Source of the DNA: Egbenema bharatensis
GTDB lineage: Bacteria > Cyanobacteriota > Cyanobacteriia > Elainellales > Elainellaceae
Assembly (NCBI RefSeq): GCF_048077055.1
Contig: NZ_CP182236.1
Coordinates: 5,084,001 to 5,148,000, forward strand
DNA length: 64,000 nucleotides
Reading direction: 5' to 3'
Below the pieces are notes generated by a model. It was not told the origin of the DNA. It worked only from the letters and a program-made list of their open reading frames with translations, and did no database searches. Position 1 is the first letter of the stretch. Every line of letters begins with the position of its first letter. Of this stretch, positions 46,222 through 55,588 are shown one piece after another. The translations under genes were made by a program, and so were the position numbers.

Positions 46222-49200
46222 ATGATTCCCCTCCAACTCACCCTGAAAAACTTTTTGAGCTACCGTGAAGCCACCCTGGATTTTCGCGGCTTGCATGTTG
46301 CCTGTGTCTGCGGTGCCAATGGAGCCGGAAAGTCGTCGCTCTTAGAAGGAATCATTTGGGCTATCTGGGGGCAAAGCCGGGCCCAGGCAGAAGATAATGT
46401 GATCCATTTGGGAACTACCGAGGCAACTGTAGACTTTACGTTTCAGTGCCATCAACAAACCTATCGCGTGATTCGATCGCGGTATCGCGGCCAGGCTAGC
46501 ACGCTGGAATTTCAAATTCAAACGCCAAAAGGATTTCGCAGTCTGACGGAGAAGGGAGTCCGGGCAACCCAGAATTTGATTCTGCAACATTTGCGGCTGG
46601 ATTATGACACCTTCATCAATTCGGCCTATTTGCGGCAGGGGCGGGCGGATGAGTTCATGCTAAAGCGACCCAGCGATCGCAAACAAATTTTGGCGGACTT
46701 GCTCAAGCTGGATCAGTACGATGGGTTGTCGGAACAGGCGCGGGAACAGGTGCGGGAACTGAAGGCAGAAATTAGCTTGCTGGAGCGAAACCTGGAGTCT
46801 ATCACTGAACAACTTCAGCAACGGCAGCATTTAGCGATCGAAGTGGCAGCTTTACAAACGACGCTTCAGGAACTTCAGCAAACCCAGCAGCGGGAACAGG
46901 ATCAACTCCGTCATCTGCAAGCCATCCAGCAGCAGCGGCAAGCCTGGCTTCATCAACTCAGCTTGCACCAGGAGCAGCAGCAACACCTGACCCAGGATTG
47001 TCAACGATTGCAAAAAGAATTGAACGCAGCCCAGCAACACCAACGCCAGCTAGAGTCTATTCTGCAAGAGGCGGAAACCATCACCAGCCACTATGCCCAG
47101 TTCCAGCGGCTCCAGTCCGAGGAAGAGGTGGAGACGGCTAAATTTCAAGCCCAGCAAGCGGCTCAAGCTCGGCGGCAAGAACTGGTTGCCCAACAGGCAG
47201 AGCAGGTGAATCAACTTACCGATCGGCTGCACCACATCCAGGCTCAACTTGCTGCCCTCCAGGATCAGGAGCAGGAGATTCAGCAAACTTTAACCAAGAC
47301 CGCCGAAATTGAAGCCGCCCTGGAACAACTCCATCAGGCCCGATCGCGGTTGACCCATCTGGATCATTTACAAATGAAAGCGGCTCCCCTTGTGCAGCGT
47401 CGGCAGCAGGTACAAACCCAGGTCGATCGATCCCAGGCGCGGTTAGTAGCTCGGCTGGAGGAACTGCGCTACCTGAAAGCCCAACTCCAGGCACAACAGC
47501 AGCGACAGCCAGCCCTCCAGCAAGCGATTCAAGATATTACCGCCCAGATCGAACATTTGGAGGCACGAAAACTTTATCAGCAAAAAGTGAGAGAGAAAGG
47601 AACAGAACGGCGGACATTTTTAGAACGACTTCAGGAACGTCAGCGAGAATTGGAGCAAGAATTTTCTGAGCTGGATCATAAGATTTTGATGTTGCAGAAG
47701 GGGGTAGAGCAGAGGGAATGGGGAGTGGGGAGTGGGGAGTCGGGAAGAGTAGACAGGGAGATGGAGCCAACGGAGCACATCGCTATGGCTTCGGAGGTTC
47801 AGCCCCAGCGGTTGACTGTTCTGACTTCAGAACAGCCGTCGGTTGCCTATCCGCCCTGTCCGTTGTGCGATCGACCGCTAGATGAGCATCACTGGACGGT
47901 GGTGTTAGAGCATCATCGAACCGAACAGCAGGAAATTCAGCAGCAGCTTTGGGTGATTCGGGAACAGTTGACCACTTCCGATCGAGAAATTCGGATTTTG
48001 CGGCAAGAGTATCGAGATTTAGATAAAGAGTTGGCGCAGTATGGAGCGACGTTGGAAAAGCGGGGACAGCTTCAACAGCAGCTTCAGGGTGTTTTAGGTG
48101 AGCAGCAACGGCTTCAGGATGTGCAGGTGGAAATCAGTCAACTGGAACATGCTTTGCAACAGGGCGATTTTGCCCCAGAGCTACAGGAGGAACTGCAATT
48201 ACTGGATCACAGCCTGCATCAACTGGACTACGATGACAAAAACCATGCCCTGGCACGGGGAGAGGTCGATCGCTGGCGATGGGCAGAAATTAAGTATGCA
48301 GAGATCAAACAGGCTCAACGCCGCCAAACACAGATTAACGAACAAAAGCCGGAATTAGAAAGGACGATCGCTGCACTAGAACAAGAGCTAGAAGCGATGG
48401 CTCATTCCCCCCTACAGCACCACATTCATGAACTGGATCAGCATATTGCGGCGATCGGTTATCATCTGGATCAGCACACCGCGATTCGGCAGGCGATTCG
48501 GCAAGCTCAACCCTGGCAACTTCGCTACCAGGAACTCCTACAGGCACAACAAAATTATCCCTACGTCCAACGTCAGGTTTATGAATTAATAGAAACCTGT
48601 ACCCATCGCACCACATCCCTGCAAACGATCGTCGCTCAAGTTGAAGAATTTAACCATTACCTGGAACAAACCCCCGATCCCCAGGCTCAAATTCAGTCGA
48701 TTGAACAGCAAACTCACCACAATCGATCGCGCTTAGATGAACACCTGGCCAAGTTAGGCAGCCTCCAGCAGCAGCAACAACACCTGGAAACCCTGAGCAC
48801 TCAACGTACAACTCTGAGTGAGCAACTGCAAACGTCTCGCCGTCAGTACCGCGTCTACCAGGAGCTAACCCAGGCCTTTGGTAAAAACGGGATTCAAGCC
48901 CTGATGATTGAAAATGTGTTACCTCAGCTAGAGGCGGAAACAAATCAAATTCTGGGACGGCTCAGTGCCAATCAACTCCATGTGCAATTTGTGACTCAAC
49001 GGGCCAAGCGCGGCAGTTCCAGCAGCCGTAATTCAGATAAATTAATCGATACCCTGGATATTCTCATTAGCGATGTGCAGGGAACCCGTCCCTACGAAAC
49101 CTATTCGGGGGGAGAAGCCTTTCGGGTCAACTTTGCGATTCGGTTAGCTCTGGCGCGCTTACTGGCACAACGATCGGGGACTGCCCTACAAATGCTGATT

Positions 49201-49389
49201 ATTGATGAAGGATTTGGCACCCAAGACGATGCGGGATGCGATCGCTTAATTGGGGCAATTAATGCCATTGCGTCTGATTTTGCCTGCATTCTGGCCGTTA
49301 CCCATATTCCCCACCTCAGAGAAGCATTTCAAACTCGCATTGAGGTGTCAAAAACCGAATCTGGCTCCAGGTTGAGGGTTTTAAGCTAG
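46222..49389 (+). CDS. sbcC: SbcC/Rad50-type SMC-like exonuclease subunit
   Basis: A 1,055-residue ATPase that with SbcD cuts DNA ends and hairpins. Walker A GANGAGKSS at about 31. Two long Gln/Glu/Leu coiled-coil arms (about 170-480 and 590-860) flank a zinc-hook CPLC at 546-549. C-terminal signature TYSGGEAFRVNFAIRLALA and Walker B MLIIDEGFGTQDD. Just before the hook, at about 47718-47755, the coding DNA has GGGAGTGGGGAGT repeats (EWGVGSGESG), similar to intergenic repeats at 7408-7458. sbcD is not adjacent. Confidence 0.93.
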   Translation: MIPLQLTLKNFLSYREATLDFRGLHVACVCGANGAGKSSLLEGIIWAIWGQSRAQAEDNVIHLGTTEATVDFTFQCHQQTYRVIRSRYRGQASTLEFQIQTPKGFRSLTEKGVRATQNLILQHLRLDYDTFINSAYLRQGRADEFMLKRPSDRKQILADLLKLDQYDGLSEQAREQVRELKAEISLLERNLESITEQLQQRQHLAIEVAALQTTLQELQQTQQREQDQLRHLQAIQQQRQAWLHQLSLHQEQQQHLTQDCQRLQKELNAAQQHQRQLESILQEAETITSHYAQFQRLQSEEEVETAKFQAQQAAQARRQELVAQQAEQVNQLTDRLHHIQAQLAALQDQEQEIQQTLTKTAEIEAALEQLHQARSRLTHLDHLQMKAAPLVQRRQQVQTQVDRSQARLVARLEELRYLKAQLQAQQQRQPALQQAIQDITAQIEHLEARKLYQQKVREKGTERRTFLERLQERQRELEQEFSELDHKILMLQKGVEQREWGVGSGESGRVDREMEPTEHIAMASEVQPQRLTVLTSEQPSVAYPPCPLCDRPLDEHHWTVVLEHHRTEQQEIQQQLWVIREQLTTSDREIRILRQEYRDLDKELAQYGATLEKRGQLQQQLQGVLGEQQRLQDVQVEISQLEHALQQGDFAPELQEELQLLDHSLHQLDYDDKNHALARGEVDRWRWAEIKYAEIKQAQRRQTQINEQKPELERTIAALEQELEAMAHSPLQHHIHELDQHIAAIGYHLDQHTAIRQAIRQAQPWQLRYQELLQAQQNYPYVQRQVYELIETCTHRTTSLQTIVAQVEEFNHYLEQTPDPQAQIQSIEQQTHHNRSRLDEHLAKLGSLQQQQQHLETLSTQRTTLSEQLQTSRRQYRVYQELTQAFGKNGIQALMIENVLPQLEAETNQILGRLSANQLHVQFVTQRAKRGSSSSRNSDKLIDTLDILISDVQGTRPYETYSGGEAFRVNFAIRLALARLLAQRSGTALQMLIIDEGFGTQDDAGCDRLIGAINAIASDFACILAVTHIPHLREAFQTRIEVSKTESGSRLRVLS

Positions 49390-49414
49390 GGCGAGTCCCA
49401 TCGTCGTACAGTCC

Positions 49415-50191
49415 CTACTGCACCGTCAGCCCGTACTTTTGGAAAATAGCAATTGTTGCTCGAACCTGCTCATCGGTGGGGGGGGCAACCTCCTTGAGCT
49501 TATACTCATAGCCCATCTGCTGCCACTTATATTCCCCCATCTGGTGAAACGGCAGCACTTCAACTTTTTCAACGCAAGTCAGGCTAGAGACAAATCGCGC
49601 TAATCCTTCAACATTGTCTGGCGCATCAGTCAATCCAGGCACCAGCACAAACCGCACCCAGGTACGCTTGCCAATATCATCTAAATAACGGGCAAAATGA
49701 AGCGTGGGTTCGATCGCCACACTGGTTACTTTGTGGTAAGTCTGGGGATCAAAAGACTTAATATCCAGTAGAACCAGATCGACATAATCCAGAACGGGTT
49801 TAGAACGAGCAAAATCAGGAAAACCAGAAGTATCTAGGGTCGTATGAATTCCTAACGCCTGACATCGCCGGAAGATTTCTCGTACGAATTCCGGCTGTAA
49901 CAATGGTTCACCACCGCTGATCGTCACACCTCCCCCGGAATAGGTCATGTAGGAACGATACTTTTGAATCTCCTCCATCAATTCATCGACGGTTACTTCC
50001 TGCCCTTGATGGGGATCACGAGTGTCTGGATTATGACAATACAAACAGCGCAGCAAACAGCCTTGAGTAAAGATAACAAAGCGAATTCCTGGGCCATCCA
50101 CCGTACCACAGGTTTCGACGGAATGAATCCGACCGCGATCGGATTGATGTAAGTTTGGCAGAACCGGCTCAGGAAGGGTGTGAGAAGTCAT
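49415..50191 (-). CDS. pflA: Pyruvate formate-lyase activating enzyme (radical SAM)
   Basis: Installs the glycyl radical in PflB using S-adenosylmethionine. The 4Fe-4S motif CLLRCLYCHNP has the C-x3-C-x2-C spacing. Other family text: SVETCGTVDGPGIRFVIFTQGC, VTISGGEPLLQPEF and VDLVLLDIKSFD. The last gene of a pflB-pflA unit on the minus strand; 223 bases separate them and contain a dispersed hairpin. In-frame start codons at 50197 and 50191 are both possible. Confidence 0.95.
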   Translation of the reverse strand: MTSHTLPEPVLPNLHQSDRGRIHSVETCGTVDGPGIRFVIFTQGCLLRCLYCHNPDTRDPHQGQEVTVDELMEEIQKYRSYMTYSGGGVTISGGEPLLQPEFVREIFRRCQALGIHTTLDTSGFPDFARSKPVLDYVDLVLLDIKSFDPQTYHKVTSVAIEPTLHFARYLDDIGKRTWVRFVLVPGLTDAPDNVEGLARFVSSLTCVEKVEVLPFHQMGEYKWQQMGYEYKLKEVAPPTDEQVRATIAIFQKYGLTVQ

Positions 50192-50261
50192 AATCAATGG
50201 AACTTACAACGAAAATGGAACTCATACCAATTTGCTTGGCAGAAATTGCACATCCTGGCAA

Positions 50262-50281
50262 GGGCGCACTGCTGTGCGCCC
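50262..50281 (+). repeat. Dispersed hairpin between pflB and pflA
   Basis: Perfect GGGCGCAC-TGCT-GTGCGCCC copy in the 223-base gap between two genes of one pathway. In an mRNA crossing both genes it would form a stable stem that might lower pflA relative to pflB. Confidence 0.7.
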
Positions 50282-50414
50282 CTAAAGGCAATCTATCTGC
50301 CGTGCAAACGATTGGAATCGGTATCAAAACGAACCAAGAATCTGATCAATCATCAATCTTTTTGGGAGGCGGACAAGTTGCCCGCCCCGTCAGGCTAAAC
50401 AGCCAGCCCGTCTA

Positions 50415-52694
50415 CTACAACCGATCGTGGAACGTCCGATGAATCACATCCAACTGCTGCTCACGGGTCAGCTTAATAAAGTTCACGGCATAGCCCGATA
50501 CCCGAATCGTCAGTTGGGGATATTCTTCAGGATGATCCATCGCGTGGATCAACGTTTCCCGGTTCAGCACGTTAATGTTGACATGATGTCCCGTATCGTG
50601 GAAGTAGCCATCCAGCATTCCTACCAGATTCGTGGTTTGATCCTCCTTCGCCTTACCCAGAGCCTGCGGTACGATCGAGAAGGTATAGGAAATCCCATCC
50701 TGGGCATCTTCATAGGGCAGTTTGGCAACCGATGCCAGAGAAGCGATCGCCCCTTTGGTATCCCGCCCGTGTAGTGGGTTTGCTCCTGGCGCGAAGGGTT
50801 GTCCTGCCTTCCGTCCATCTGGGGTGTTCCCCGTTTTCTTGCCGTAGACCACGTTCGAGGTAATGGTCAGAATAGATTGAGTGGGAACGGCATCTCGGTA
50901 GGTCTTGTTCTTCCGAATTTTATTCATGAAGGATTTCACCAGATTCACCGCAATCCGATCGACCTGATCATCGTTGTTCCCATATTTGGGATAATCTCCT
51001 TCCACCCGGTAATTCACCACTAATCCATTTTCATCCCGAATCACCTTCACCGTAGCATACTTGATCGCAGACAAAGAATCTGCCACAACCGAGAGACCGG
51101 CAATACCGCAGGCCATCGTTCGGAAGACATCCCGATCGTGCAATGCCATTTCCAGACGCTCGTAGCAGTATTTGTCATGCATGTAGTGAATCACGTTCAA
51201 TGTATTCACGTACAGCTTCGCCAACCAATCCATCATGCGATCGAGCTTCGCCATGACATCGGCATAATCCAACACCTCAGAGGTGACTGGAGCGTAAGCT
51301 GGCGCAACTTGCAGGCCGTCTTTTTCATCCCTGCCGCCGTTGATCGCGTACAGCAGACATTTAGCCAAATTGACTCGTGCACCAAAGAATTGCATTTGTT
51401 TGCCGATGGGCATCGCTGATACACAGCAGGCAATGCCATAATCATCGCCGTAGGTGGGGCGCATCAGGTCATCGTTTTCGTACTGAATCGAGCTGGTGTC
51501 AATAGAAACTTTGGCACAGAACTGTTTGAAGGCATCCGGAAGCCGGGTAGACCACAGGACAGTCAGGTTGGGTTCAGGGGCAGCCCCCAGGTTATAGAGG
51601 GTTTGCAGGAAGCGGAAGCTGTTTTTGGTGACCAGGGTTCGCGCATCGTTGCCCATCCCGCCAATACATTCCGTCACCCACACTGGATCGCCCGAAAACA
51701 GTTGGTTATAGTCGGGAGTCCGCAGGAACCGCACCATCCGCAGTTTCATCACGAAATGGTCGATCAATTCCTGAGCTTCGGATTCCGTTAGCGTCCCGGC
51801 TGCCAGGTCACGCTCAATGTATACATCCAGGAAGGTGGAAACCCGGCCCAGGGACATGGCTGCTCCATTCTGCTCCTTAATTGCGCCCAGGTAGCCAAAA
51901 TACGTCCACTGCACTGCTTCTTTGGCGTTGGTGGCCGGACGGCTAATGTCAAACCCGTAGCGATCGGCCATGATCTTCAGTTCATGCAACGCCCGAATCT
52001 GCTCGTTGATCTCTTCCCGCAGTCGAATCACAGATTCATCGATCACATCCGGTTCCAGGGATTCGAGCTGCACCTTTTTGTCGGCGATCAAACGATCGAT
52101 CCCATACAACGCCACTCGTCGGTAATCGCCAATGATCCGCCCCCGTCCGTAGGCATCGGGCAACCCGGTAATAATGCCAGAGTGCCGCGCCAGCCGCATT
52201 TCGCGGGTATAGCCATCAAACACACCATCGTTGTGAGTTTTGCGGTATTGAGTGAAGATCGCTTCCGTTTCTGGATCTAATTCATAGTTGTAAGCTTCCA
52301 GGGATTTTTTCACCACCCGAATCCCACCGAGGGGCATGATGGCTCGTTTCAGGGGTTGGTCAGTTTGCAGGCCAACAATTTGTTCAAGGGCTTGATTGAC
52401 GTAGCCAGACGCGTGAGCCGTGATGCTGCTGGGAACCTGCGTGTCTGCATCCAGGATTTCTTTTTCGCGTTCTTGTCGCATCAGTTCCCGCACTTCCAAC
52501 CACAGCGATTGAGTGCGATCGGTGGCAGGAGCGAGAAAGCCGGACTCTCCGGTGTAAGGCGTATAATTTTTCTGAATGAATTCCTGGACGTTAATTTCAT
52601 CGATCCATTTTCCAGGCGTAAATCCACTCCAGGCAGGTTCACGAGCAGCAGAATTGTCAGCGTCAAACGCGAATTTGGGTAAGGTGGAAACCAT
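50415..52694 (-). CDS. pflB: Formate C-acetyltransferase (pyruvate formate-lyase)
   Basis: Cleaves pyruvate with CoA to acetyl-CoA and formate under anoxic, dark conditions; oxygen-sensitive glycyl radical enzyme. Start ATG 52694 (MVSTLPKFAFD), preceded by GAGGGA. The catalytic cysteine pair is in GIACCVSAMPIGKQ and the glycyl radical site in the C-terminal RVSGYAVNFIKLTREQQ. About 759 residues, the E. coli PflB length. Pfl is uncommon among cyanobacteria, so this strain can probably ferment. Confidence 0.96.
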   Translation of the reverse strand: MVSTLPKFAFDADNSAAREPAWSGFTPGKWIDEINVQEFIQKNYTPYTGESGFLAPATDRTQSLWLEVRELMRQEREKEILDADTQVPSSITAHASGYVNQALEQIVGLQTDQPLKRAIMPLGGIRVVKKSLEAYNYELDPETEAIFTQYRKTHNDGVFDGYTREMRLARHSGIITGLPDAYGRGRIIGDYRRVALYGIDRLIADKKVQLESLEPDVIDESVIRLREEINEQIRALHELKIMADRYGFDISRPATNAKEAVQWTYFGYLGAIKEQNGAAMSLGRVSTFLDVYIERDLAAGTLTESEAQELIDHFVMKLRMVRFLRTPDYNQLFSGDPVWVTECIGGMGNDARTLVTKNSFRFLQTLYNLGAAPEPNLTVLWSTRLPDAFKQFCAKVSIDTSSIQYENDDLMRPTYGDDYGIACCVSAMPIGKQMQFFGARVNLAKCLLYAINGGRDEKDGLQVAPAYAPVTSEVLDYADVMAKLDRMMDWLAKLYVNTLNVIHYMHDKYCYERLEMALHDRDVFRTMACGIAGLSVVADSLSAIKYATVKVIRDENGLVVNYRVEGDYPKYGNNDDQVDRIAVNLVKSFMNKIRKNKTYRDAVPTQSILTITSNVVYGKKTGNTPDGRKAGQPFAPGANPLHGRDTKGAIASLASVAKLPYEDAQDGISYTFSIVPQALGKAKEDQTTNLVGMLDGYFHDTGHHVNINVLNRETLIHAMDHPEEYPQLTIRVSGYAVNFIKLTREQQLDVIHRTFHDRL

Positions 52695-53243
52695 AAAATA
52701 TTCCCTCAAACGTTGTACCGGCTGAATCGCAGGGGCAATGACTCAGAGCAATGGGGATCGTCGTGTCGATGAAGTCGTGAAGCGATCGAGTCAAAACACA
52801 AATAGAACAAACGTTTCAGACTGTTGAACGTTGTTAAGAAATAAACACTAACGAAAGCAAACGTTACAAGCAAACGTAAATGGACATTAAGTCAATGGAC
52901 ATTAATAGAGCTAGCTGAGATGGATGAGCAAGGGACTTCAAAGTGACGTGATCTCCAGTCAAAATCTCCAGTCAAAGCTGATTCAGGCTGTCAGTAGGTT
53001 AGGAAGTTCTACCTACTTAAAGTCTAGCGGTCGATCGAGGATTGCGCTGCAAATGTGTACGTAACTTAAAGTTCTGTGCAGTAAGACCCACAAAGTCAGC
53101 CATTCTCAGTCATGAAGTCAGTCACGCAGGCGCTTTACTGAAGTCAGGTTGGAACTCAGCTTTTGAACGTTCTAACCGGCCTGCGCAGGCGAGGGAAAGC
53201 TTTAACCGATTGATTTTCTAGCCCCCATCATTTTTATAAAGCG
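52695..53243. promoter_or_regulatory. Divergent control region pflB / GNAT-cNMP gene
   Basis: About 550 bases. One inverted repeat stands out: GTAGGT (52994-52999) and ACCTAC (53011-53016), separated by 11 bases. Several direct repeats occur: CAAACGT (around 52810-52880), TGGACATTAA twice near 52881-52907, and CTCCAGTCAAA twice near 52950-52977. These could be regulator sites. I see no perfect FNR, NtcA or CRP consensus. Confidence 0.4.
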
Positions 53244-54386
53244 ATGACCACCGTAAACATTGCTACAACTTCTGAAGAAAAGCAACAAATTTATCGCTTT
53301 CGGTATCAGGTTTATGTCGAAGAAATGCGAAAAAAACCGAAAGCTGCAAACCATACTGCTCGAATTCTCACTGACCCCCTGGATGAAACATCCATACTAC
53401 TCTACGTCACCCACGCAGATGAAATCATTGCGACCCTGCGGCGTAACTTTCTGGATGCAAGCAAATTACCGGAAACAATCCAGGAAAAGTTATCGATTGC
53501 TGACTTTACTCACCCCAAGCATCAGTTATCGATCAGCACTCGTCTGATGATTGCGCCCCAGTGGCGCAGATCCGTGATGGTGGGGGCGATCGTCGCTGAA
53601 GCCTACCGGCAGGGGCGGGAACGAGATTTGCAATTTGATTTTGTGCATTGCGCTCCCTGGCTAGTACCGTTCTACGAAAATCTGGGATACCGTCGCTACA
53701 CGGATCATTTTCTAGATTCAGATACTGGGTTACAAATTCCGATGATTTTGGTAATGGAAGATGTTGAACACCTGCGTACAGTGCGATCGCCCTTTTATCG
53801 ATTGGCCCGCAAGCAGAAGAACACTCCCCTTGCAAGGGACTGGTTTCTGGAGCATTTCCCCCAGCAGCAACGGTTTTTTAACCACTGCACCCATTCGATC
53901 GAAGAAATATGGCAATTCTGGCGGCCCCAGTTCCAATCTCCGGGGCAAACAGCTCCAATATTCGAAGGTATTGGTGATGATACAGTGGCTCAATTGCTTA
54001 AGGGCAGCACAGTTCATCCCGTAAAGGCAGGGGATACCATTTTACAAATAGGTGATATCAGTAATGCCTTGTTCCTGCTGCTGGAGGGGGCGATCGAAGT
54101 CAACTATCTGGCGGGAACATCCTGCATTTCTACAGAGTTGAAACCGTTTCAAACCTTTGGAGAAGCTGCTTTATGTACGACCTTACCCTCCCCAGAGCAG
54201 GTCGTTGCCAAAACCAATGCCCATCTTTTAATTATTCCCAAGCCCACCATCATGAAGGTGATGAAAACATCGCCCAGTACAATGTGCCAGTTCTTTTTGA
54301 ATGTATCGCGGAGTTTAGGGGATAAGTACGTTCCCAATGTCGAAACCTTTGATCTGGCAGCAAGTCTGGCTGTGAAGGCCGCTTAG
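53244..54386 (+). CDS. LuxI/FeeM-like GNAT acyltransferase fused to cyclic-nucleotide-binding domain
   Basis: A 380-residue protein. Residues about 1-190 are a GNAT fold of the N-acyl-amino-acid/homoserine-lactone synthase type: YRFRYQVYVEEM near the start, LSISTRLMIAPQWRRSVMVGAIV, FYENLGYRRY, and IPMILVMEDVEHLRTVRSPF. Residues about 240-365 are a CRP-like cNMP-binding beta-roll: AGDTILQIGDISNALFLLLEGAIEV and FQTFGEAALCTTLPSPEQV. The usual arginine of the cAMP pocket (R-S/T-A/C) is not evident; ligand is uncertain. No helix-turn-helix follows. Likely a ligand-gated acyltransferase. Divergent from pflB and upstream of the diiron gene. Confidence 0.82.
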   Translation: MTTVNIATTSEEKQQIYRFRYQVYVEEMRKKPKAANHTARILTDPLDETSILLYVTHADEIIATLRRNFLDASKLPETIQEKLSIADFTHPKHQLSISTRLMIAPQWRRSVMVGAIVAEAYRQGRERDLQFDFVHCAPWLVPFYENLGYRRYTDHFLDSDTGLQIPMILVMEDVEHLRTVRSPFYRLARKQKNTPLARDWFLEHFPQQQRFFNHCTHSIEEIWQFWRPQFQSPGQTAPIFEGIGDDTVAQLLKGSTVHPVKAGDTILQIGDISNALFLLLEGAIEVNYLAGTSCISTELKPFQTFGEAALCTTLPSPEQVVAKTNAHLLIIPKPTIMKVMKTSPSTMCQFFLNVSRSLGDKYVPNVETFDLAASLAVKAA

Positions 54387-54398
54387 GAACATGAATTC

Positions 54399-54468
54399 AA
54401 TAACCTGCGCGTTTTACTCTGCTGACTGGGCGGGCAAGATGCCCACTCCACAAGAATTCCAGTTGATT
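54399..54468. repeat. MITE-like element, copy D
   Basis: 70 bp with ends AATAACCTG and CAGTTGATT (degenerate partner) and the central hairpin GGGCGGGCAAGATGCCCAC. The arm GCGTTTTACTCTGCTGACTGG is nearly the same as in copies A and C. Confidence 0.7.
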
Positions 54469-54514
54469 AAATTGGCATTCCCAAGGAGCAGTCTGTCCCT
54501 TTTTTCGGCTCGGT

Positions 54515-54534
54515 CCCCCCTTTTTTAAGGGGGG
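54515..54534. repeat. CCCCCCTTTTTTAAGGGGGG palindrome
   Basis: Six C-G pairs around TTTTTTAA, followed by CTAGGGGGGATC. A common dispersed sequence in cyanobacterial intergenic DNA; may also stop transcription of the GNAT-cNMP gene. Confidence 0.65.
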
Positions 54535-54748
54535 CTAGGGGGGATCTAAACAGGGTTTGCGATCTACTGATCCTACAAGAATGTCGGGTTATTGAATTTA
54601 CCTTCCTGAGCAACGCACTGTCTTGAGAGGTTTTGATCCGTTACGCTGTTGCTCACCTATCCTACAAATCGATCGGGCTTTCTACTCATTCTATGACCTG
54701 AGGAAGGTTGCTTAAGGATAGGTTTAAGATATCTACGAGGATAATTTT

Positions 54749-55459
54749 GTGAATGAAATTCTGAGAATTATTGAAGCTTCATCGGATTTACTGCGGCAAA
54801 AATTAGAATTGGTTGAGGTTTCTACTGGATTTACGCTGGATCAATATGTGCGTTATTTAACGACGCAGTTTTACCTGACCAAGGATGTCCAGCGGCACTT
54901 CTTTACGATCGCCAGCCACTCCAGTCTGGTGGATAAGCCAAAGCTACGACAATTTCTGGTATCTTTTGGGCTAGAGGAAGAGCCGCACTATCGTATTGCC
55001 TACAAAGATCTGGAAAATTTGGGACAAGAACTTTTACCAATGCCGATCGATGTCAAGATCTGGTGGATGTATTTTGACTCAATCCTTCTTTCCCGTCCCT
55101 TTGTCCGGTTGGGGGCAACCTGCATTCTGGAAAATCTGGGGGCAGGCAGCAAAGACGTGACGCGACGATTGCTCCACCACGCCCCTTTTATTACAGAACG
55201 CACATCCCGCTTCATTGAAATTCACATGCATGAGGAACTGCCCCACGGTCAGCAGGTTTTAGCTGCTCTGGAGCAATCCAATCTGACCCCCAGTCAACTG
55301 GCTGATTTAGAGGAAGGAGCCAGGGCAGGGGCATTGCTCTATTTGCGCATGGTGGACTGGATGCTGAAGCTGGATTTGCTCACAACAACGCTGCTGGATG
55401 ATGCCCCACTGCAAAAGACTACTGTTGCGCACGCTGCGGCAACTACCGTTCCGTGTTGA
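54749..55459 (+). CDS. Heme-oxygenase-like diiron protein (HDO/iron redox family)
   Basis: A 236-residue all-helical protein from GTG 54749, with GAGGA seven bases before. It carries a plausible HDO metal set: E76/E77 and H80 in GLEEEPHYRIA, E128 in CILENLG, then H159, E163 and H166 in FIEIHMHEELPHGQ. This is the spacing used by CADD-, UndA- and PqqC-like oxidases. It does not look like a true heme oxygenase (no HmuO/HO1 proximal pattern). Substrate unknown. Its placement after the LuxI/FeeM-like acyltransferase suggests acyl-amino acid or fatty acid oxidation (inference). Confidence 0.75.
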   Translation: MNEILRIIEASSDLLRQKLELVEVSTGFTLDQYVRYLTTQFYLTKDVQRHFFTIASHSSLVDKPKLRQFLVSFGLEEEPHYRIAYKDLENLGQELLPMPIDVKIWWMYFDSILLSRPFVRLGATCILENLGAGSKDVTRRLLHHAPFITERTSRFIEIHMHEELPHGQQVLAALEQSNLTPSQLADLEEGARAGALLYLRMVDWMLKLDLLTTTLLDDAPLQKTTVAHAAATTVPC

Positions 55460-55588
55460 GGGGTTCTGCTCTTTCCACCTTTCGCCAGAGTTTGCAGCCT
55501 CCCAAAATCTACCCAGCGATAGTCTGAGATTGGACTCCAATTCGTAAAAATAGATACACAACGCATCTGATGCAGGAGTTAACGATCG

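Larger units (their letters stand above)
54387..54748. other. Spacer with MITE-like copy D and a C6T6A2G6 hairpin
   Basis: Between the GNAT-cNMP gene and the diiron gene. Holds copy D of the MITE-like element and the hairpin at 54515-54534. The last 100 bases should contain the promoter of the downstream gene, if it has its own. Confidence 0.5.

Noticed and set aside
53730..54017. Minus-strand frames of 90-100 residues within the GNAT-cNMP gene
   Set aside because: Shadows of a gene with clear domain matches on the plus strand.
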